A stretch of 64,000 nucleotides of DNA, taken from NCBI GenBank assembly GCA_031769625.1, contig JAUIMM010001592.1, positions 131,501 to 195,500 of the forward strand, written 5' to 3'. A program made the position numbers and the translations under genes. The stretch is from Taudactylus pleione (lineage: Eukaryota; Chordata; Amphibia; Anura; Myobatrachidae). The notes under the pieces were generated by a model. The model had not been told where the DNA came from, ran no database searches, and saw only the letters and a program-made list of their open reading frames with translations. Positions 56,970 through 64,000 of this stretch are shown here, piece by piece. Numbering within the stretch: position 1 is the first letter of the stretch; each line of letters opens with the position of its first letter.

Positions 56970-58601
56970 CAGGAAACAGGCGGCACTCATCGGACTATTA
57001 TAGAAAAGAATTTGACCTTCAAGTCATCATTTTGCCAATGTTTCAATCTCTTTATTGAGATTTTTCTCAAGGCTCAACTGCATAATACAAAAACCACGCT
57101 ATTTCTAAGAAAAAACACACACTCACCCTGTGCTCCGTCCAGATGCCATCATTAGGAGGTGTGATGTGACAAAGCCGTGTCCCATGTGCTCCCAGCCTGC
57201 GTCACTGTTGGTAACCAGGGCAACTAAGCCCTGCCCCGATGCACAAATGGCATCGGGTACTGGAATCCTGGTCCTGCAGCATACGTGCGTACTTGTACCC
57301 TGATCGGCATCCAGCAGTTATACTAACAAGTGCCAACACCAAACATATAACATCTAAAAATGTGGGCTTACATATGTACACTGGTACGCACGTTTGAACA
57401 TGATCCCATTAAAATCCACTTTTTGGAGGTTGAGTTATCGTGGAATGGACTGACAGATGATACTAGCATCTTCATGAAGACAACAGTTAGGAACACTTTC
57501 CTGAATGGTACAAGCCACCACCCCCCAGCACTTAAGATTTACCCTTCTCGCAATTTATGTGAATTAGACGCATTGTTAGCGATGAAGAGGAATCGAGAAA
57601 ACAAATGGACTTCATGCTACAGAAATTTTGATGTAGGGGTTATAGCCAGAAAGAGCTGGAGAAAGCTCGGAATAAGGCCTTGAATACTCCAAGAGAAACA
57701 TCTTTACACCAGTCACGTAAATCAAAGCAAAATCTGCAGAATAACATGATTTTTATCAACACCTTCAATGAGGCAAGTACTGCAATTAATCAAGCAGTTA
57801 ACAAACACTGGCCACTGATCACCACGGATCCGAATCTCAAATGTTTAAAAGACCACAGAGTTATGCAAGGTTACCGAAGAGGCCCTACCTTAAAAGATTG
57901 CCTAGTTAGAAATGATGTCACTGGATTTTTGAACAAACAACAAAAGAATTTTCTTACAAAGAAACCAGTCTGTTATCAATGTCTGGGGTGCGTCACCTGC
58001 AGGTACATGGAGACAGGAGATTACATCATGCACCCGTACTCTGGCCGGAAGATCTTTATCAAACAGACATTGACTTGTACAAGTTTCTTCATTATTTATG
58101 CCATAAGATGCCCATGTGGCCTGATTTATATTGGGAAGATGATTTGTCAAATCCGCAAAAGAATCGCACAACACCATTTAGCTATTCCTCTAGCCCTAAA
58201 TGGCAAGGAGTCTGACTAACCAGTGGCACGCCATTTTAAATCACATAACCATCCATTGGCTACCTTGCATTACAAAGTGGTGGACCACATTCCAACCCCC
58301 ATCAGAGGAGGCGATAGAGAAAAATCTCTTTTGAGACTCAAAGCAAGATGGATCCATTTGATGAAGTGTGGCCCCATATGGGCTCAATGAAAGTCTGCAA
58401 CTATCCTGTTTTTTATAATTTCAATATACCTTGGAGGTTTATTATCACTTACCTGATTTTTTTGAATTTTTTAATTTTTTTTTATTTCTAGTGAATTTTT
58501 TGGGGTTTTCTTTTGCCCTTTTGTAGAATAGGGCTCATTTTTGCAGATTTTTGTGATTACCTAATTTCTTTTTTTCTTTCTTTTTTTCTTTTTATATTTA
58601 C

Positions 58602-58657
<56 letters not shown>

Positions 58658-59100
58658 TTATTCATTATAACTACATTATGGCCTAGTTAATTTTTATCAT
58701 AATTTTTTTAATCCTTTTGGGGGTTTGATTCAGATCTTTTTCATAGCTGATACAGCCAGTTCCCAGATCTTCAATAATACATTAGATGATATGGGGCTTC
58801 TCATATCCTTAGATGACATGGTCTATATGTGTGCTTTGATATTGCTAGTCAGTTACTATATTTCCATTACTATATTAGAGTATACCGGGTTCTTCATCTC
58901 CTTAGGCGATATGGTCTATACTTATGTTTTGATACATTATTGTCTTCTTGATATGCGCACCAATGTACATATGTTTGTTCTTATAAATAGCGTGGTTTTT
59001 GTATTAAGCAGTTGAGCCTTGAGAAACGTTGTCAAAGCAATGACTTGAAGGTAAAATTCCTTTCTATAATAGTCCTATGAGTGCTGCCTGTTTTCTGCTG
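56968..59100 (+). mobile_element. Penelope-like retroelement with inverted pseudo-LTRs
   Basis: Left repeat 56968-57103 and right repeat 58989-59100 are inverted copies (GGAAACAGGCGGCACTCATC against GATGAGTGCYGCC-like text; CCTTGAGAAACGTTGTC in the right copy). Between them is a 5'-truncated Penelope-type protein. The (AT)n at each outer edge fits this group's preference for AT-rich targets. It lies in intron 5 of gene B, in sense opposite to the gene. Confidence 0.8.
57360..58390 (+). pseudogene. Penelope-like RT C-terminus plus GIY-YIG endonuclease, broken
   Basis: The first part reads HDPIKIHFLEVELSWNGL and VRNTFLNGTSHHPPALKI, the region just after the RT catalytic box. After a frameshift near 57535-57690 the next frame gives NKHWPLITTDPNLK, YRRGPTLKDCLVRNDV and CYQCLGCVTCRYM (CxxC-rich linker). 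Then comes CPCGLIYIGKMICQIRKRIA, the GIY-YIG nuclease core with downstream arginines. A stop at 58218-58220 interrupts it, but the same frame continues [15 protein letters not shown] and [16 protein letters not shown] to a TGA near 58390. Such proteins copy RNA at a nick made by GIY-YIG. The catalytic YADD segment is absent here. Confidence 0.85.
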
Positions 59101-59144
59101 TATATATATATATATATATATCCTGTTAACATAGATCCATGTTT

Positions 59145-59290
59145 CCAAATATTAAAACTGAGGCAGCACTCGCTGGATGTTTATAGAAAAATGTGTTATC
59201 CCAACAAATCTTTAACGCAACATGAAAGTCAGGTCAATGTTTCAAGACTGCACAGTGTCCTTTTCTCAGGACTAAACATACATGAATGAA
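59145..59290 (-). repeat. Second Penelope-type pseudo-LTR fragment
   Basis: Minus-strand text includes GTCCTGAGAAAAGGACAC, CTTGAAACATTGACC and GAGTGCTGCCTCAG, matching the pseudo-LTR layout of the neighbouring element but diverged, so it is probably a separate insertion or a solo remnant. Confidence 0.55.
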
Positions 59291-60305
59291 AACCAGGGGA
59301 AGGGTTTACTAGTTCCTGTGGGTCTGGCACATGAGGCAATTAGCTTTGGAGCACTTAAGATAAGCACCTAACTTTGCACTGTATGCCATTTATGTATGTA
59401 TAGTAATGAGGTAAGTGATGGAGTGGGGGGTGTGAGGTAGGTAATCTGTAGTGATATTAATATGAAATAATAGTTACATTGATTTATAATGTTTTGCTTA
59501 ATTACCATTGCATTGGTATATTTACTGTGTTAATTGATTTAAATTGGTATATACATTTTTTATTGTGTTTATTAACTTAAGGGTATATTTTAAAAAAAAT
59601 ATTAACAATTTATTTTTAAAGAGGATAATTATGCTCATATTTCATAGAATGTTATATTTATACTAGTTAATATATTAATAAATTAATGATTAATTCATTA
59701 TTTTTCTTTCAACATCATCTTTTTTTCTGTATTTTGTACTTCTCCTTTCTTCTTCATCCATTTCCTGGTGCTCATTGAGTGATATTTTTTATAAATTATT
59801 TTACAGACTATCTGAGATCTAATTTGTTGAAAGTGTCAACCAATAACTAAATAAATAAAATATTCAATTCAGTTACAATCTAATTGTTATGTACTGTATC
59901 CGATTAGATGGTTATTTTGACCAATCAGATGCATGCACTGGGAAAAACATTTACATTTTCCCCAACTTTGATTGGTTGATGATAACAACAAAATAACTTT
60001 TTTACTGTTTGTTTGACTATAGCTTGTTATAGCAACATTTTACAAACAAAACAAAATTATCTTGATAATAATGACAGCCCCCCTTCCTTGTAATCTTCAA
60101 TGATTTTCATTGCTACAGTAGGTCTTTTCTCTATCTTCCTCTGACCAGAGAGGCTCCCCATAGTCTCCAATAATCCTTAATGTTTGTTCTGCTGCTAGTC
60201 TGTGTAACAAATTGCATTTAGTAGTAAAAAGGAGAGCAGCACAAGAACCTTTGGGGAATGCACATCCTTGAAGTTTTTCTTAACTAAACTCCAACTAAAG
60301 CTATA
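59291..60305. other. Intron 5 of gene B, nothing recognised
   Basis: AT-rich, no protein-like frame and no clear repeat termini. Confidence 0.3.
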
Positions 60306-60642
60306 CAGGTTGAGTCTCCCACATCCAAAATGCTTGGGACCAAGGGTATTTTGGATATCGGAATATTCCGTATTTTGGAATATTTACATACCATATTGAA
60401 ATGTTTTAGGAATAGGGCCCAAATCTAAACACAAAATGCATATATGTATTATATACTCCTTATATACACAGCCAACAGGTCATTTTATACAATATTTTCA
60501 ATAATTTTGTGACTAAAACAAAGTTTGTGTACACTGAGCCATCAAAAATTAAAATGATTCACTATCTCAGTCATGCTAATAATATTCCGTATTTTGAAAT
60601 ATTCCGTATTTCGGAATATTTGGATATGGAAAAGTCAACCTG
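60306..60642. mobile_element. Tigger/MER2-like Tc1-mariner MITE, copy 2
   Basis: CAGGTTGAGTCTCCCACATC at the left, inverted AAAGTCAACCTG at the right, TA on both flanks. Shares the CAAAGTTTGTGTACA interior with the copy at 43559, but shorter (337 against 445 bp). Confidence 0.8.
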
Positions 60643-61013
60643 TATTTTAATCTTCTGTGTGAAGTTCTTTGTAAAGTTATGTTTTATTTATTATGGTCAT
60701 GGAAGAAGAGCATGCTTCCAGGGGCATTTGCTGTAGATGTGGGCTTTTTTGGGATAAACTAAATAGAAACTTTATTTTAAAAAAGTTTTGTTTCAGTTAC
60801 CCTGACAATTTACAATTGTATTAATTACATGTTTAAAGGTTATTTTTTTTCCAGCAACATATTAAGTTAAAATGTGTCCAAAGTTTAGGATTCCAACTTC
60901 ATTATTAAAATATTTGTTAAAAATGTATTAATACTGAAACTTTAAAGACCTATTGATATAGATTTATAATGATACATTTGTATTTGCTTGTTTATAGAGC
61001 ACATAAATAATAC

Positions 61014-61137
61014 CAGTTGTATTGGATATTTCTCCCTCTGAACATGGAATGCAGTCATAACAGCAGGGGTGTGTTCCAGGTCTTAGGATCTTTCTGTTCC
61101 CAGGCAAACACATTTCTGAGCAGCAAGACTGTGGAAT
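61014..61137 (-). pseudogene. vmn2r: V2R gene B, exon 5 (cysteine-rich linker)
   Basis: Exactly 124 bp, the canonical size of the V2R cysteine-rich exon. It encodes IPQSCCSEMCLPGNRKI, then CCYDCIPCSEGEISNTT, the NCD3G domain that couples ligand binding to the seven-helix domain. The acceptor is CCATTACAG before 61137 and the donor is ACTG|GTATTA after 61014. The leftover G joins the AT of exon 6 (46099) to form the Asp codon of the next motif, DSENCHKC, so both exons belong to one gene with a 14.9-kb intron. The exon itself is undamaged; I label it pseudogene only because its partner exon 6 carries a large deletion. Exons 1-4 must lie beyond 61.2 kb and were not found in this window. Confidence 0.88.
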
Positions 61138-61240
61138 CTGTAATGGACACAATATTTTTATGCAACTATAATTTGAGAATACTTTTGTTGAATATTTTTT
61201 ATCTAAATTTTGAAACTACACACCTAAATGACACACTACA

Positions 61241-61437
61241 GGGGGTAAATTTACTAAAGTGAGAGTTTTTAGAAGTGAGTTTTAAAAGTGATGCTGCCCA
61301 TAGCAACCAATCAGATTCTAGCTATTATCTTAAAGGAGGTGCTAGTTAATTGTTAAGTTGAATCTGATTGATTGTTATGGGCAACATTGCTTTTAAAACT
61401 CACTTCTAAAACCTCTCACTTTAGTAAATTTACCCCC
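61241..61437. mobile_element. Palindromic CCAATCAG-type MITE, copy 3
   Basis: Outer arms GGGGTAAATTTACTAAAGTG and its inverse; inner arms GCCCATAGCAACCAATCAGA and TCTGATTGATTGTTATGGGC. It begins about 100 bp upstream of exon 5 of gene B. Confidence 0.85.
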
Positions 61438-61821
61438 AGGTCATTTATAAAACTGCAAAGTGAAAAAGGAAAAGCAATTGGCCAAATACTGTAACACATT
61501 TATAGGTGAATGCCCCATCTGGTGCTTGAAAATGCCAGCTATGCCTACAGGATTTTTGTGGGATCACAGGACCAACTGGAAATGTACATGGTGGAAACTT
61601 TGCAAACTTCAAAGTCCTTTCCACCTTTTTATACTAACCCCTTCATTAATTTAAACTTGTCTTTTTGTCTTACAATTAAATTCTGTTTAGCCTTATGTTA
61701 TGCATTAATTATGTAAGTGAGAGGACATGAGGCTGTTTTTATTATACGCATCACATTTGTGTATTTGAACATTTTAATTACATTTCTTAAAATGCATCTA
61801 AAGTTTTCAATATGTTCTGTG

Positions 61822-61838
61822 TATGTGTGTGTATGTGT

Positions 61839-61874
<36 letters not shown>
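61822..61874. repeat. (TG)n microsatellite
   Basis: TGTGTATGTGTGTGTATG followed by a pure TG run. Confidence 0.95.
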
Positions 61875-61889
61875 GGTACGTATGTTTCT

Positions 61890-62135
61890 TCATGCACTTA
61901 CAGCAAATCCGGGATTTATTGAAATCTATCTGAAGAAAACACTTAGAGGAAATTTAGAAAGGTGATAAAAGAGAGAGAGAGGTGATAGAATAGAGCATGC
62001 ATTTACAGCAAATCCAGGATTTATTGATAAATTGGGGAATACAGTCTACCTGAAGAAAACACGTAGAGGATGTATAGAGAGATGATAGAAGAGAGAGAGA
62101 GTGTGAGAGAGAGAGGTGATATAATAGAGTATTTA
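61890..62135. repeat. ~110-130-bp direct repeat, 2 copies, GA-rich ends
   Basis: TTACAGCAAATCCGGGATTT and TTACAGCAAATCCAGGATTT begin two units that share CTGAAGAAAACAC, TAGAGGA and a GATAGAAGAGAGAGAG tail. Confidence 0.75.
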
Positions 62136-62233
62136 GTGTGTGGGTGCTATGGGGTATGTGAGAGATCGAAGATTGCATGGTACATGGAATACATATTTAA
62201 TATGTATTAAGGGGAATAAACACCATACAAGGG

Positions 62234-62704
62234 ATACAAGCAAACAATGTTTAAGCGCTCCTCCTTCTGATGTATGTACACAAGGAAAACATTTCAATTC
62301 ACTTTCTAATGATAAAATAAAGTCTTAAATCTTAGATAAACTTTCACAGATGATAGATATATTCCTTTTATCAGTTTCTCCTTTTCTTCTAGGTGATAAT
62401 CTTCAACACACTAGCATGAACCACTCCAGTGTTAAACAGCATCTCAAAGAAATCACAAGATACGATCTCTCATAGTGCAGAGCTGTCAAATTTATTTCCA
62501 CTTTCAAATATTTTCATAAAACAGTAAAAAAGCATAGAATGAATAGTATGAAAAGGAGAAACTGCTAAAAGGAATATATCCACCATCTGTGACTGTTTAT
62601 CTAAGATTTAAGACTTTATTTTATTATTAGAAAGTGAATTGAATTGTTTTCCTTGTGTATATACCTTAGAAAGAGGAGTGCTTAAATATTGTTTGCTTGT
62701 GTAT
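62234..62704. repeat. Long inverted repeat, ~160-bp arms
   Basis: The left arm (about 62234-62394) contains ACACAAGGAAAACATTTCAA and AAGTCTTAAATCTTAGATAA; the right arm (about 62548-62704) is its complement with roughly 10-15% mismatch. The spacer is about 150 bp. Possibly a MITE or an inverted duplication. Confidence 0.8.
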
Positions 62705-64000
62705 GTTATTTCTGTGACGTGTGTAGGTCACATTTTTAAGCTGCACTCCGAATTGCATTTGCAGCACGGGTGTATCAAATATTTTCTTTAACCATACAAG
62801 GGATGATACAGATCTACCATCTTTTATGTCCCTCTGGCCTTCATCTTGTGCTGCTCCTATATTCACCATACCTCCCTCTTCCTTCCTGCAACTCATATTT
62901 ATACCACTAATCTTATCTACCTGAGCTTTTCTCATGGTATGCCTCAAAGTGACATAACCTGTGTGTATTCTCTTTGTTCTGTTCATTAAGATATGCATAC
63001 TTCACTTCCTTCAAAGGAATACCCTTATTCCATTCTATTGAGACACCGCCTCGTTAAATAACCAAATTAGCATTCAATCTATTGTAACCTAGAATCTTAA
63101 TTTAGGTCCAGAGTTCATGATAATAGCTTTCACTTCTCTGTATGTTAAATTGCCATGAGGCCTTGCCAAATGCCTTAGCATATTTGGACTTCCGCAATGA
63201 CTTGATCAAAGTGAACATCTTGTAGATAACAAATCAATCTATTGTCTGACCCTCAAGGTAGAACAAAGTAAAACTAGTTCTAAGTAGCCTACAGTAACTA
63301 TTCTGACTTCAGTTTCTAATCTTAATATCTAGTCTAAGCAAAGACAACCTGATTCCCCAAAGATACACAATGACTGAAGCTGCCTTTCTAAGTGGCCATT
63401 ATGGGAATGACATCCTAGTTTCTTCTTCTTCCTCATAAAAATTGGTGGATTTTTTTTAAATAATTGTGGGATAGAACAAAACATTAAATTTTTGCACTTT
63501 CATAAATTATCTTAACTTTTCTGTAAAGCCCAACTCTTTCTGGTTTATGAAATTGGACAGTTCTTTCTGCGATAATGACACTGTAATTGTACCCTGAAAT
63601 ATGATTTAAAGTTATAATTATGATATAATATGATATAAAGTTATAATTGGATAATTATTTCTCAAAATGTAAACAAATATTTACTAATGTATATCCTTTA
63701 CAATGTTACATTTTATTAGGTTATTCATTTTAATATTTAATGTAATATAATGTTTTAATTAATTTAGCTTTGTTTTTGTTTTTTTGTATTTCACTATATA
63801 ATTTAGAGAACATATCAATAGGAACACTGATTTTGGTATATAAATAGACTTTTACTTTTTTTCTTACGAAGGGCTGGATATAATTCTTTCTCACTGTCTC
63901 TTATGTCTACACATTTTTTCCATTTGATATTTAAAAGTTTTAATTTATGCACACTTTCTTTGTCATACAATTAAAATATGAAATGTATGGTTTATGCATT
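62705..64000. other. Intron of gene B, nothing recognised
   Basis: A 110-codon minus-strand frame (62666-62998) overlaps the inverted repeat and is not V2R-like. The rest is AT-rich with no gene. V2R gene B exon 4 was looked for and not found here. Confidence 0.3.

Noticed and set aside
62666..62998. 110-codon minus-strand frame as V2R exon 4 of gene B
   Set aside because: Lacks the LxxYL, GFDKNG and NILNW motifs and overlaps an inverted repeat.

Overview
The window is vertebrate nuclear DNA, most likely from a frog (anuran) with a large genome. It is AT-rich, intron-dominated and packed with transposable elements. It carries type-2 vomeronasal (V2R) pheromone-receptor exons, a family greatly expanded in amphibians. 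The repeat mix is PIF-Harbinger DNA transposons with many MITEs, L2/CR1-like and L1-like LINEs, a Penelope-like element, Tc1/mariner and Tigger-like remnants, and palindromic MITEs centred on a CCAATCAG-type motif. No bacterial, organellar, rRNA or CRISPR features were seen. Species is inferred from repeat style, not proven.

Genes. Two V2R genes lie on the minus strand, head to tail. Gene A has exons 1 to 4 at 32440-32702, 14239-14530, 5821-6642 and 371-598. All eight boundaries examined fit the V2R layout (seven splice junctions and the start), phases agree, and the four exons join into 535 open codons covering the signal peptide and the ligand-binding Venus-flytrap domain. Its cysteine-rich and seven-helix exons must lie left of position 1. 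Gene B has only its last two exons here: exon 5 (61014-61137, 124 bp) and exon 6 (45576-46099). Exon 6 has an in-frame internal deletion that joins helix 3 to the segment before helix 7, so gene B is probably a pseudogene.

Region by region. 1-14.2 kb (introns 4, 3 and 2 of gene A) holds an L2 fragment, a ~130-bp tandem array, a 66-bp minisatellite, Harbinger-type MITEs, and a minisatellite interrupted by an element with telomere-like CCTAACCC motifs. 14.5-32.4 kb (intron 1) holds a second copy of the 599-bp MITE, a multi-hairpin element, an 0.8-kb GA-rich tract, and a 7.5-kb Harbinger element (20459-27964) with three genes: a DDE transposase, a NAIF1-like Myb/SANT protein and a second SANT-like protein. 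A 1.5-kb array of a 17-bp unit follows. 32.8-45.5 kb (between the genes) holds a 2.1-kb tandem duplication of an L1 tail plus L2 reverse transcriptase, MITEs and a Tigger-like repeat. 46.1-61.0 kb (intron 5 of gene B) holds an L2 tail abutting exon 6, a dead Tc1, more minisatellites and a Penelope-like element with inverted pseudo-LTRs and a GIY-YIG endonuclease. 61.1-64 kb holds MITEs, microsatellites and a large inverted repeat.

The most novel part is the three-gene Harbinger element. It has all three catalytic residues and one intact 334-aa SANT gene, but single in-frame stops in the transposase and in the second SANT gene. It sits beside related MITEs that it, or its relatives, may have mobilised.
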